A DNA stretch of 64,000 nt, taken from Promethearchaeota archaeon. GTDB lineage: Archaea > Asgardarchaeota > Lokiarchaeia > Sigyniarchaeales > SOKP01. Below the pieces are notes generated by a model. The model ran no database searches. It saw only the letters and a program-made list of their open reading frames with translations, and was not told where the DNA came from. Position 1 is the stretch's first letter; each line of letters opens with the position of its first letter. Location of the stretch: positions 1 to 64,000 of the forward strand of contig JAHLWP010000018.1 of NCBI GenBank assembly GCA_019057865.1, written 5' to 3'. The position numbers were made by a program, and so were the translations under genes. Shown here one piece after another: positions 54,549-63,309 of this stretch.

Positions 54549-55313
54549 ATGTATAACCCAAAAATTTTAGGATTTTTATGTAATTGGTGCTCATATGCGG
54601 GTGCAGATCTTGCCGGTGTTTCGCGATTCAATTATCCACCAAATTTAAGGATAATTAGAGTAATGTGCAGCGGAAGAATTGATCCAAATTTTATTTTGAC
54701 AGCATTCGAAAAAGGTTTAGACGGAGTATTGGTAGCAGGATGTCACCTTGGAGATTGCCATTATCTTACAGGAAATTATCATACAAAATATAAGATTTTA
54801 ATGATGAAAAAGATACTTGAAAAACTTGGGTTTGAAACAAAGAGATTACGACTTGAATGGGTATCTGCTGCCGAAGGGAAAATATTTGCAGATTTAATAA
54901 CTGAATTTACTGAAGAACTGATAAAACTAGGACCTTTATCTGTTAAATTTGACAAAATTTTGATAAAGAATTTGTTTTTTGCCAAACAAATCTGTTCTGA
55001 CTTTAGACTTAGATGGTTAATTAGTAGAGAAAGGGATTTAGTTGAAAGTGAAAATGCTTATGGTGAAAAAATTCCCGAGGAGAAATTTGAAAAATTATTA
55101 GACCATATAATAGAAACAGAATTGATTAAAATTAAAATTCAAAATCTTATTGAAGAAAAGGGTTTATCTGCAGAAGAGATTTCAAGTAAATTAAAAATTC
55201 CATCAGAAAAAGTTATGGAACATCTTATTACAATGAATGATGACCATAAAATAACATTTAATATCAAAAACAAAATGGCAATATTTGCTAAAGAGGGAGG
55301 AATGGTTAAATGA
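54549..55313 (+). CDS. mvhD: MvhD-like [2Fe-2S] protein with winged-helix-like extension (paralogue)
   Basis: About 254 residues, colinear with the 40917 protein: FLCNWCSYAGADLAG, RVMCSGRIDP, AGCHLGDCHY, then the extension YGEKIPEEKFEKLL...LSAEEISSKLKIPSEKVMEHLI. ATG 54549 follows GGTGT by four bases and is preferred to TTG 54531. The stop overlaps the start of the next hdrA (ATGA). HPGD is changed to HLGD relative to the first locus. Confidence 0.88.
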   Translation: MYNPKILGFLCNWCSYAGADLAGVSRFNYPPNLRIIRVMCSGRIDPNFILTAFEKGLDGVLVAGCHLGDCHYLTGNYHTKYKILMMKKILEKLGFETKRLRLEWVSAAEGKIFADLITEFTEELIKLGPLSVKFDKILIKNLFFAKQICSDFRLRWLISRERDLVESENAYGEKIPEEKFEKLLDHIIETELIKIKIQNLIEEKGLSAEEISSKLKIPSEKVMEHLITMNDDHKITFNIKNKMAIFAKEGGMVK

Positions 55314-58300
55314 GTAAACTTGAATCTAAAATTAAAATAGGAGCAGTATTAGTAGTCGGAGGTGGAATTGCCGGGATACAAACATCATTAGATCTCGCAG
55401 AGTTAGGATTTAAAGTCTTTATAGTAGAGAGTTCTCCCGCAATAGGTGGTATCATGAGCCAATTAGATAAAACATTTCCTACAAATGACTGTGCAATGTG
55501 CATTTTAAGCCCTAAATTAGTAGAGGTGGGTAGACATCAAAACATTCAAATAATTACTCACGCTGAAGTTGAGAATCTAGAGGGTTCGGCTGGAAATTTT
55601 AATGTTATATTAAAAAAGTATCCAAGATATATCAATGAAGATAAATGTACAGGTTGTGGACTTTGTTCAGAGTGGTGCCCGATCGAAACTTCAAATGAAT
55701 ATGATGAGGGATTACGAAAAAGAAAAAGTATTTTTATTAAATATCCACAAGCAATTCCAAAATTACCATCTATAGATAGAACAATTTGTATCGGTTGCCG
55801 GTTATGTGAATATATATGTGAAGCAAAAGCCATTGATTTTACTCAAAAAGAAGAAATGATTGAATTGAAAGTCGGTTCTATAATTGTCGCTCAAGGATCT
55901 ACTCCCTATAATCCGTTACCTCTAAAAATGTATGGATATGGGCGTTTTTCGAACGTGATAGCAAGTACCGAATTTGAACGAATATTGAGTGCATCTGGAC
56001 CTTTCATGGGTCATGTTTTACGACCTTCCGACGGAAAAATACCAGAAAAAATAGTATGGATACAATGTATTGGTTCAAGAGATCGAAGAATAGGTAATAA
56101 TTATTGTTCAGCAGTTTGTTGCATGTACGCAATTAAAGAAGCAATAATTGCAAAGGAGCATGAACCAGAAATTGACTGTTACATTTTTTTTATAGATATA
56201 AGAGCTTATGGAAAAGGATTCGAGGATTATTATCTGAGAGCTCAAGAATTAGGAATCAAATTCTTAAGAGGAAAAATTGCCTTAATTAATGAAGATCCAC
56301 AAACGAAAAGTTTAATTATAGCCCATGAAAATAGTGAAACAGGGGAGGTAATAGAAGAACATTTTGATATGGTTGTTCTCTCTATAGGTTTGCAACCTTC
56401 TAATTCTGGTATTGATTTGAGTAAAAAATTGGGAGTTAATCTTAATAAATATAATTTTATTGACACAAATATATTTTCTCCTTTAGAAACTAATAAGCCC
56501 GGGATTTTTGTATGTGGGACTTGTTCTGGTCCTAAAGATATTCCTGAAACAGTAGCAGAAGCAAGTGGCGTGGCTGGAAAAGTCTCTTCATTTCTTTCTA
56601 CTGAAAGAAATACATTAACATCTATAAAAGAATATCCTCCTGAACTTTCAATTGAAGATCAAGAAGCTAGGATTGGAGTATTTATTTGCCACTGTGGAAT
56701 AAACATCGGTGGAATTGTAAATATCCCTGAAGTAGTTAAATTTGCTAAAACTCTTCCTAACGTTGCTTATGCTGAAGAAAATTTGTATACCTGTTCCCAA
56801 GATACCCAAGATAAAATGAAACAAATAATAGAAGAATATAAATTAAATAGGGTTGTTGTAGCCTCTTGTACTCCTCGGACACACGAATCATTGTTCCACA
56901 ATACCATTAGAGAAGCAGGATTGAATCCTTATTTATTTGAATTAGTAAATATTAGAGAACAGTGTTCCTGGGTTCATATGTCCATCCCTGAAGAAGCTAC
57001 AGAAAAAGCAAAAGACCTAGTAGCAATGAATGTTGCCAAAGCTAAACTTTTAGAACCAATATATGAAACATCTGTAGATATTACGCACTCCGGTCTAGTA
57101 ATAGGCGGTGGAATAGCAGGAATGAATGCTGCATTAGAATTAGCAAATCAAGGTTTTGAAGTTTATTTGATTGAAAAAGAAAAAGAGTTAGGTGGTTTTG
57201 TAAGAAATATACATTATGTTCTAGAAGATGGGGATCCTCAAGAATATCTCGAGCAAATTGTTAATCAAGTATTAAATCATGATAAAATTAAAGTATTCAC
57301 TAGCACAAAGATTAAAGATGTACAGGGATTCGTCGGAAATTTTCTAGTTACAGTGAATTATAATAGTAAGAAAAAAGAACTTGATACTGGAGTAATTATT
57401 GTTGCTACAGGTGGAACAGAATATAAACCAATGGAATACATGTATGGAACTGATGAAAGAATATTAACTCAGCAAGAATTGGAACAAAAGATTGTTTTAA
57501 ATGAAATAGATGCAGAAACAGTTGTAATGATTCAATGCGTTGGTTCGAGAAATGAAGAACGTCCTAATTGTAATAGAATATGTTGTTCTCTTGCATTAAA
57601 AAATGCTTTAAAGTTAAAAGAGAAAAACCCTAAGAGGAATATTTGTATTCTATATAGAGATATTCGAACTTATGGTTTTAAGGAGAATTACTACGGGGAA
57701 GCAAGAGAAAAAGGGATTATTTTTATCCGATATGATGAAAAACTCGAACCCGAGGTTAGCATTAAAGAGAATAAGTTGATTGTCTCTGTAAATGATTCAT
57801 TATTAAATGAACAAATAGTTATTAAGCCTGATCTTATAGTATTGAGTGCTGGCTTTTTACCAACAGAAAATAAAGAATTATCCCAAATGTTAAAAGTTCC
57901 CCTTGAACAGAATGGATTTTTCCTAGAAGCACATGTGAAGCTTCGTCCACTTGATTTTGCTACTGATGGAATTTTCGTATGTGGAACGGCACAATGGCCA
58001 AAATTTATTAATGAGACAATTCCACAAGCAAAAGGAGCAGCGGCGAGAGCTGCTACAATTTTATCTAAAGAAAAAATGAAAATTATAGGTTCAACTGCAG
58101 AAATCGAAGAAAATAAATGTATGGGTTGCGGTGAATGTAGGGATATATGTATTTATGATGCAATTGAGCCAATTGAGACCATAATTAATTTTAAAGGTAT
58201 CCTGGATTCAGAAATTCCATATGTAAGTTTAATCCGATATAAATCTAGAGTCCTTCCGGCTGTATGTAAAGGATGTGGAGCTTGTGAAGGTGTTTGTCCA

Positions 58301-58372
58301 GTTGGGGCTATAAGTTTAAAGCATTTCACAAATCAACAATTAATTGCTATGATTCAATCTTATTTAGGATAA
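55310..58372 (+). CDS. hdrA: full-length fused HdrA (HdrA2-type) flavoprotein, second locus
   Basis: A 1020-residue fused HdrA. Part 1: VVGGGIAGIQTSLDLAELG, FPTNDCAMCILSPKLVE, CTGCGLCSEWCP and CIGCRLCEYICE clusters. Part 2 starts near 460 (IGVFICHCGINIGGIVNI), with FAD motif VIGGGIAGMNAALELA, CVGSRNEERPNCNRICC, then CMGCGECRDICIYDAI and CKGCGACEGVCPVGAI. It occupies the same position in the second module as the 41691 gene in the first. Confidence 0.9.
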   Translation: MSKLESKIKIGAVLVVGGGIAGIQTSLDLAELGFKVFIVESSPAIGGIMSQLDKTFPTNDCAMCILSPKLVEVGRHQNIQIITHAEVENLEGSAGNFNVILKKYPRYINEDKCTGCGLCSEWCPIETSNEYDEGLRKRKSIFIKYPQAIPKLPSIDRTICIGCRLCEYICEAKAIDFTQKEEMIELKVGSIIVAQGSTPYNPLPLKMYGYGRFSNVIASTEFERILSASGPFMGHVLRPSDGKIPEKIVWIQCIGSRDRRIGNNYCSAVCCMYAIKEAIIAKEHEPEIDCYIFFIDIRAYGKGFEDYYLRAQELGIKFLRGKIALINEDPQTKSLIIAHENSETGEVIEEHFDMVVLSIGLQPSNSGIDLSKKLGVNLNKYNFIDTNIFSPLETNKPGIFVCGTCSGPKDIPETVAEASGVAGKVSSFLSTERNTLTSIKEYPPELSIEDQEARIGVFICHCGINIGGIVNIPEVVKFAKTLPNVAYAEENLYTCSQDTQDKMKQIIEEYKLNRVVVASCTPRTHESLFHNTIREAGLNPYLFELVNIREQCSWVHMSIPEEATEKAKDLVAMNVAKAKLLEPIYETSVDITHSGLVIGGGIAGMNAALELANQGFEVYLIEKEKELGGFVRNIHYVLEDGDPQEYLEQIVNQVLNHDKIKVFTSTKIKDVQGFVGNFLVTVNYNSKKKELDTGVIIVATGGTEYKPMEYMYGTDERILTQQELEQKIVLNEIDAETVVMIQCVGSRNEERPNCNRICCSLALKNALKLKEKNPKRNICILYRDIRTYGFKENYYGEAREKGIIFIRYDEKLEPEVSIKENKLIVSVNDSLLNEQIVIKPDLIVLSAGFLPTENKELSQMLKVPLEQNGFFLEAHVKLRPLDFATDGIFVCGTAQWPKFINETIPQAKGAAARAATILSKEKMKIIGSTAEIEENKCMGCGECRDICIYDAIEPIETIINFKGILDSEIPYVSLIRYKSRVLPAVCKGCGACEGVCPVGAISLKHFTNQQLIAMIQSYLG

Positions 58373-58386
58373 TGAGGTGTATAAAT

Positions 58387-58818
58387 ATGGAAAAAGATAA
58401 AAAAGGGTTTAATCCAAAAATAATTACATTTTTATGTAATTGGTGTGGTTATGCTGGAGCTGATTTAGCAGGAGTAAGTCGTTTTCAATATCCTCCTACC
58501 ATTAGAATAATAAGGGTAATGTGTTCTGGAAGAATCCAACCCTCTTTAATACTTAATGCATTTAATCGTGGAAGTGATGGAGTTTTAGTATGTGGATGCC
58601 ATTTAGGGGATTGCCATTATATTTCGGGAAATGAAAAAGCTGAGGAAGGAATTAAGATAACTCAAAAATTACTTGATTTTTTAAGAATTGAACCAGAAAG
58701 ACTTAGATTGGAATGGGTATCAGCAGCGGAAGGGGCTAAGTTTGCAGATGTAGTAAAAAATTTTACCGAGCATCTTATTTCAATCGGACCAATTAATATA
58801 GAAAGCGAGAGTGTGTAA
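58387..58818 (+). CDS. mvhD: MvhD-like [2Fe-2S] subunit (short form), second locus
   Basis: A 143-residue MvhD: FLCNWCGYAGADLAG, RVMCSGRIQP, CGCHLGDCHY. I place the start at ATG 58387, six bases after GGTGT, because upstream in-frame codons lie within the 3' end of hdrA. No winged-helix tail. It ends 5 bp before the next hdrA. Confidence 0.9.
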   Translation: MEKDKKGFNPKIITFLCNWCGYAGADLAGVSRFQYPPTIRIIRVMCSGRIQPSLILNAFNRGSDGVLVCGCHLGDCHYISGNEKAEEGIKITQKLLDFLRIEPERLRLEWVSAAEGAKFADVVKNFTEHLISIGPINIESESV

Positions 58819-58823
58819 GAAAT

Positions 58824-61800
58824 ATGGTAGAGAGTAATAATTCTGAAAAACAAGTATTGGTAATAGGGGGTGGTGTAGCTGGGATTTCTGCTGCCCTAGA
58901 CCTAGCAGATCAAGGTCATCTTGTCTATTTAGTTGAAAAAAGCCCCTCAATTGGAGGGAAAATGGCTCAATTGGATAAAACTTTTCCGACTTTGGATTGT
59001 TCAATATGTATTTTAGCACCTAAAATGGTCGAATGTGCTCGTCACCCTCGAATTGAACTTTTAACTTATTCAGAAGTGAAAAGAGTTGACCGAATTCGTA
59101 ATGGATCTACCTTCAAGGTAAGAATTCTACTTAAACCTAGATATATTGATAGTTCAAAATGCACTTCATGTGGAACATGTGCGCAAAAATGCCCCTATAA
59201 AAATTTTCCCTCTGAATTTGAACAAGGGTTAAGTAAAAGAGGTGCTGCGTATATTCCTTTCCTTCAAGCAGTTCCAGCTGTATATCTTATTGATTCAGAA
59301 AATTGTACTTACTTTAAAAATGGTACATGCAAGGTATGTGAAAAATTTTGTCCGGCCCACGCAGTAGATTTTGAACAAAAACCAAAAGAAATAGAAATTG
59401 AAGTCGCTTCCATTATAGTAGCCACTGGTTTTGATCTAATGGATGTTAGTTCCTTAGAGAGGTACGGATATGGAAAATATTCCAATGTAACTGTATCCTT
59501 GGAATATGAAAGAATTATGTGTGCATCAGGTCCAACTAAAGGCGAAATTTTACGCCCTTCCGATAATAAACACCCCCACAAGATAGGATTTATTCTATGT
59601 GTTGGATCGAGAAATGTTAATTTAAAGCCTTATTGTTCTAAAATTTGTTGTATGTATGCTACAAAAGAAGCAATTATGACGATGGAACACCATTCTGATG
59701 CAGAAATTTTGGTTTTTTATAATGATTTACGCACGATTGGAAAGAATCATAATGAATTTATTGATAGAGCTAAATCAGATTATAAGGTTCAATATGTCAG
59801 AGGTTTACCTAATAAGATTTATGAAAATACAGAAACAAAAGATCTTATAATAAGACATAAAGACTTTGACACAGGTGAAATTAAATTTGATACAGTAGAT
59901 ATGGTTGTTTTATTTCCAGCAGTTATACCTAGCAGAGGAGCAGAGGAATTTAATGATATATTAGGGGTCGAAATGGACGAATATGGTTTTATAAAGCCAG
60001 TATCATCAACAAATAATATTGAAACTAATATTCCTGGAATTTATGTATGTGGATGTGTTCATGGTCCAGAAGATATTTCAACCTCTGTTGCTGAGGCTAG
60101 CGGTGCTGCTAGTAAAGCAGCTTCTAGAACTTCAATAACTACTATAGATGAAATAAAAGAAGATATTGTTGAAAGAAAAGTATCTAAAAGCGATCCTCCT
60201 CGAATCGGTGTTTTTATCTGTCATTGTGGTTCTAATATTGCAGGCTTTGTGGATGTTAAAAAGGTAGCGGAAGAAATTAAAACTGTTCCTGATGTAGCTT
60301 ATGTTGAAAGAAATTTATATACTTGTTCGGAAGAATCTCAGAATAGTATAAAGGCGGCAATTGAAAAATATGATTTAAATAGGGTTGTAATTGCTGCGTG
60401 TACTCCTAGAACCCATCTTCCATTATTTCAGGGCACTTGTCATGAAGTAGGTCTTAATCCATATTTAGTCCTATTTGCAAGTATTAGAGAATTAGTGAGT
60501 TGGGTTCACATGTCAGAACCTGAAAAAGCTACACAAAAAGCAAAGGAACAGATTTTAATGTGTATCGCAAAATCTCGGCTTGTAGAACCATTACACGATA
60601 TTGAAGTTAATGTATTACCTGCTTCATTAGTTATTGGAGGGGGAATTGCAGGCATGACTGCAGCATTGGCTATGGCAAAAAAAGGATTTAAAGTATACAT
60701 CGTAGAGCGGAGTGAAAATCTTGGTGGATTCATTCGGAACTTAAATGAAATTAATACTGAGGGAACCTCTTCAGAACAAGTACTAACTCCAATATTGCAA
60801 GCAATAAAGACAAATCCTAATATAGAAGTTTTCATATCCTCAACAATAAAAGCTGTAAATGGTTCAATTGGCAACTTTCTAATAGTTATTGAACAAAACA
60901 GTGAAGAAAAAGAAATTAAAACTGGCACTATTATTGTTGCTGTGGGAGGAAAAGAATTTAAACCAAATGGATATTACCATTATGAAGAATATGAAAATAT
61001 CTTTACAAATTTAGAACTTGAAGGTTTAATTCGAAATGAGCAATTACAAGATGGTGAATCTATTGCTTTTATTCAATGCGTTGGTTCCCGTGAAGAACAA
61101 GGAAGAACTTATTGTTCATTGACTTGTTGTGAAGAATCTATAAAAAATGCTTTAACTGTCAAGAAGCGGTATCCTAATTCTCAGATTTTCATATTTTATC
61201 GAGACATAAGAGTATCTTATAAAGAAGAGATTGAATATAGAAAAGCAAGAGAAAAAGGCATTAATTTTATACAATATAAACCGGAAAATCCCCCAATGTT
61301 GAAAAATAAGGATGACAAATTAATATTAAATGTGTCTGATGCTTTAACAAGAATGAAATTCGAATTATCTTTAGATAAAGTAGTGCTTGCTACTCCTTTA
61401 ATAGCATGGGAAGAAAATAAAAAGCTATCTGAAATGTTAAAAGTCCCCCTTGATAAAAACGGTTTCTTTTTTGAAGCACATCCTAAATTAAGACCTGTTG
61501 ATTTTGCTACGGATGGAATCTTCACATGTGGAACTGCTCAATGTCCTAAAAATATAAAAGAATCTTTAAGTCAAGCTCTGGGCGCGGCATCTAGAGCTTT
61601 AATCCCCTTAATGAATAGTAAAGCATCGGTCGAGGGTGCTACATCAAGTTTACCTGAATTTAATAAAAAATTATGTACAGGCTGTGAAGTCTGTCTAACT
61701 GTATGTCCTTATAATGCCATCTCTAAGAACGAATTAGATGAGATTGAAATAAATCAAGTTCTTTGTAAAGGCTGTGGAGTATGTGGGGCTACGTGTACTA

Positions 61801-61895
61801 ATCAAGCTCTTGTAATAAAACATTTCACAAATGAGCAAATTATTTCTCAAATCAATTCTTGTAAAGAAGAAAAACTGGTTGAACTAAAGTTATAA
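58824..61895 (+). CDS. hdrA: full-length fused HdrA-like flavoprotein, last gene of the Hdr block
   Basis: A 1023-residue fused HdrA. Part 1 resembles the stand-alone HdrA at 37921 (TFPTLDCSICILAPKMVECARHP, CTSCGTCAQKCP, and a variant second cluster CTYFKNGTCKVCEKFCP). Part 2 is like the other C-terminal halves (VFICHCGSNIAGFVDV, FAD motif VIGGGIAGMTAALAMA, CVGSREEQGRTYCSLTCC). The terminal ferredoxin (CTGCEVCLTVCPYNAI, CKGCGVCGATCT) closely matches the 39235 protein. It thus looks like the fused version of the 37921+39235 gene pair. Confidence 0.9.
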   Translation: MVESNNSEKQVLVIGGGVAGISAALDLADQGHLVYLVEKSPSIGGKMAQLDKTFPTLDCSICILAPKMVECARHPRIELLTYSEVKRVDRIRNGSTFKVRILLKPRYIDSSKCTSCGTCAQKCPYKNFPSEFEQGLSKRGAAYIPFLQAVPAVYLIDSENCTYFKNGTCKVCEKFCPAHAVDFEQKPKEIEIEVASIIVATGFDLMDVSSLERYGYGKYSNVTVSLEYERIMCASGPTKGEILRPSDNKHPHKIGFILCVGSRNVNLKPYCSKICCMYATKEAIMTMEHHSDAEILVFYNDLRTIGKNHNEFIDRAKSDYKVQYVRGLPNKIYENTETKDLIIRHKDFDTGEIKFDTVDMVVLFPAVIPSRGAEEFNDILGVEMDEYGFIKPVSSTNNIETNIPGIYVCGCVHGPEDISTSVAEASGAASKAASRTSITTIDEIKEDIVERKVSKSDPPRIGVFICHCGSNIAGFVDVKKVAEEIKTVPDVAYVERNLYTCSEESQNSIKAAIEKYDLNRVVIAACTPRTHLPLFQGTCHEVGLNPYLVLFASIRELVSWVHMSEPEKATQKAKEQILMCIAKSRLVEPLHDIEVNVLPASLVIGGGIAGMTAALAMAKKGFKVYIVERSENLGGFIRNLNEINTEGTSSEQVLTPILQAIKTNPNIEVFISSTIKAVNGSIGNFLIVIEQNSEEKEIKTGTIIVAVGGKEFKPNGYYHYEEYENIFTNLELEGLIRNEQLQDGESIAFIQCVGSREEQGRTYCSLTCCEESIKNALTVKKRYPNSQIFIFYRDIRVSYKEEIEYRKAREKGINFIQYKPENPPMLKNKDDKLILNVSDALTRMKFELSLDKVVLATPLIAWEENKKLSEMLKVPLDKNGFFFEAHPKLRPVDFATDGIFTCGTAQCPKNIKESLSQALGAASRALIPLMNSKASVEGATSSLPEFNKKLCTGCEVCLTVCPYNAISKNELDEIEINQVLCKGCGVCGATCTNQALVIKHFTNEQIISQINSCKEEKLVELKL

Positions 61896-61912
61896 GTTCT
61901 GGTAAGAGGAGA

Positions 61913-61960
61913 TTTTACCTATATAAGTAGACATTAAAGGAAGGAAATAAGTAAAATTAC
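61913..61960 (+). pseudogene. short degenerate copy of an FrhB-like gene 3' end
   Basis: The segment around GACATTAAAGGAAGGAAATA matches the last codons and post-stop bases of the FrhB remnant at 62462-62585 with few changes, including the shared GTAAAATTA after the stop. Frame is lost. Too short to be certain. Confidence 0.3.
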
Positions 61961-62091
61961 TTTTAAAAAATTTTTATATCCTTTTATTTTGTGTTTGTTA
62001 TTTGAAAAAAATCAATAATGAATCTAATTCAATAGATAGAGTCAATAATACCTTCAAATATTCTTTTTCTCCATACTTGTTTTTAAAATAG

Positions 62092-62310
62092 ACATCTAAT
62101 ACACCAGTAATCGTAAAAAAGACTCCAAGTCTAATTAATCTTGAAGAATTAGAAATCTCAGTCCATAATATACAAAGATTGCCGTTGTTCATAAAAAATC
62201 TTAAAAACCTTAAAATCTTGAGAGTTTACTCTTCAGAGAATCTGAAGAATAAAGAAAGACCAAAATGGTTAAAGGAGATGCCTAACTTAGTAAAAATTCA
62301 ATTTTATTAA
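62092..62310 (+). pseudogene. leucine-rich-repeat gene remnant (C-terminal end)
   Basis: After a TAG at 62089-62091 the frame reads 72 codons containing LINLEELEISVHNIQRLPLF, IKNLKNLKILRVYSSENL and PKWLKEMPNLVKIQFY, then TAA. These are about three LRR units of a Leu/Pro type different from the SDS22 LRRs at 34603. No in-frame initiator or ribosome site precedes it, so it looks like the surviving 3' end of a deleted gene. Confidence 0.6.
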
Positions 62311-62429
62311 CCATTAACAAGACTGAAATTATTTTAAAAGTTATAATGATACAAGTATAAAAAGAAAAGAAAAATAAAAAACTTGTTTAAAAAAATGGAT
62401 TTTTGAATTGTACTTAGGAGATTGCCCTG

Positions 62430-62453
62430 TTAGAAACATCGGTGGATTACCTG
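62430..62453 (-). pseudogene. 3'-end remnant, copy 1, of an unidentified gene (QVIHRCF-stop)
   Basis: Reads QVIHRCF then TAA on the minus strand, the same C-terminus as the copies at 63024 and 63919. On the other side it abuts the palindrome at 62444-62461 and the FrhB remnant. The T-rich DNA beyond the stop is also shared with copy 3, so homology is wider than the seven codons. Confidence 0.5.
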
Positions 62454-62461
62454 CGTAATCC
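62444..62461. repeat. perfect inverted repeat GGATTAC-CTGC-GTAATCC at the junction of two gene remnants
   Basis: Seven-base arms and a four-base loop, lying exactly where the minus-strand remnant (copy 1) meets the plus-strand FrhB remnant. It could be a recombination or insertion scar, or a small hairpin terminator. Confidence 0.45.
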
Positions 62462-62569
62462 TCTAAACTTAATACATCAGTAAAGAAATCAGAAATGCTA
62501 GCTAAAATTATAAGCTTTGGGAAAAGAAAATTTGAGAGATACAATAAAGCATTAAAAAAAAGGAAATAG
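62462..62569 (+). pseudogene. 3'-end remnant of a second FrhB-like gene
   Basis: Thirty-five codons read SKLNTSVKKSEMLAKIISFG followed by KRKFERYNKALKKRK and TAG. The intact FrhB-like protein (48135-49244) ends LNTSVKKSEMLAKVISFGKR and then KFQRYKEALKER. The rest of the gene is absent, with a stop (TAA at 62456) just upstream. This shows that a second FrhB-like gene once lay downstream of the second Hdr operon, at the position the first occupies relative to its operon. Confidence 0.75.
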
Positions 62570-62647
62570 GTAAAATTATTTATTTTTTTATTTCTTCTTT
62601 TATTTCGTAAGATTCTGCTAGATGTGGTATTAATAATAAACAACAAG

Positions 62648-62737
62648 CTAAAAATAACTATAAATCTTTAATGCTTCTCGTCTAGCCGATCCCTTCAGGT
62701 AAGTCTGACTCTGATGTGCGAAATTATATCGATTTCA
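62648..62737 (-). pseudogene. short coding-like remnant, unidentified
   Basis: On the minus strand, between a TGA and TAG, 29 codons read NRYNFAHQSQTYLKG then SARREALKIYSYF. GC content is higher than in the flanks and composition is protein-like. No family recognised. It may be the C-terminus of a mobile-element or housekeeping gene; chance is not excluded. Confidence 0.35.
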
Positions 62738-63008
62738 TGGCAATGGATTATTACTTCTCCCAATATCCAAGATTAGTAGTTTTCTTTTTTTGGATTATAT
62801 TTTATTTATTTTTAAGAATTGGCTTTTTTTACGATTTCTTTGTTGTTTAATTTTATTAATAGATTTTATTGATTTGAGAAAAAGCATTCGAATTTCGGCT
62901 TTTTTGACATGGTAAAGACGATATTTATCATCAATTTTTTGACTCATTTAAGAAAAAATAATCATGAGAAAAAAGAATAAAAAAATAAATGAAAAAATAA
63001 AAAACTTG

Positions 63009-63024
63009 AAGAGGTTTACCTCTT
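63009..63024 (-). terminator. hairpin AAGAGG-TTTA-CCTCTT with T-rich tail after remnant copy 2
   Basis: A perfect six-base inverted repeat with a four-base loop overlaps the stop of copy 2. Read on the minus strand it is followed by a GTTTTTTATTTTTT tail. Copies 1 and 3 have less perfect hairpin-like sequences and a similar T-rich tail at the same place, consistent with a terminator inherited with the gene end. Confidence 0.4.
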
Positions 63025-63101
63025 TAGAAACATCGGTGTATTACTTGTGGACCCATTTCTTTGTATTCTCGCCTCGTGACCCACATACGATATAATACAA
63101 T
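63024..63101 (-). pseudogene. 3'-end remnant, copy 2, of an unidentified gene
   Basis: After an in-frame TAG the minus strand reads IVLYRMWVTRREYKEMGPQV then IHRCF and TAA. The 21 residues from RMW onward are identical to copy 3 although 12 of 21 codons differ by synonymous changes, proving this frame was translated under selection in the parent genes. The rest of the gene is missing. Confidence 0.6.
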
Positions 63102-63309
63102 CTAATACAATCTGAAATATGAGATAGAATTTATTGTTTTTTGTTGATATCTATTGAATTTTAACATAAATTGAATTAATGAGATAATAATTTTCATTCA
63201 ATTCTATTTTTATTCAAGATTTTAAGAATAAAAAAGGAAAATAAAAAAAATTAAATAAAGAGATAAAAGTAGAATCTAAAAATATATTAATTTATGGTTT
63301 TTTCATTAT

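Noticed and set aside
37921..61895. Possible selenocysteine codons in the HdrA and MvhD genes
   Set aside because: All expected metal-ligand positions are encoded by Cys codons and no in-frame TGA interrupts any of these genes.
61998..62192. 64-codon minus-strand open frame
   Set aside because: Overlaps the LRR remnant on the other strand; the part outside it is short, and no motif or ribosome site supports it, although part may be another remnant.
62341..62646. 101-codon minus-strand open frame
   Set aside because: Runs antisense through the FrhB remnant and in a different frame from the QVIHRCF remnant; low-complexity hydrophobic translation.
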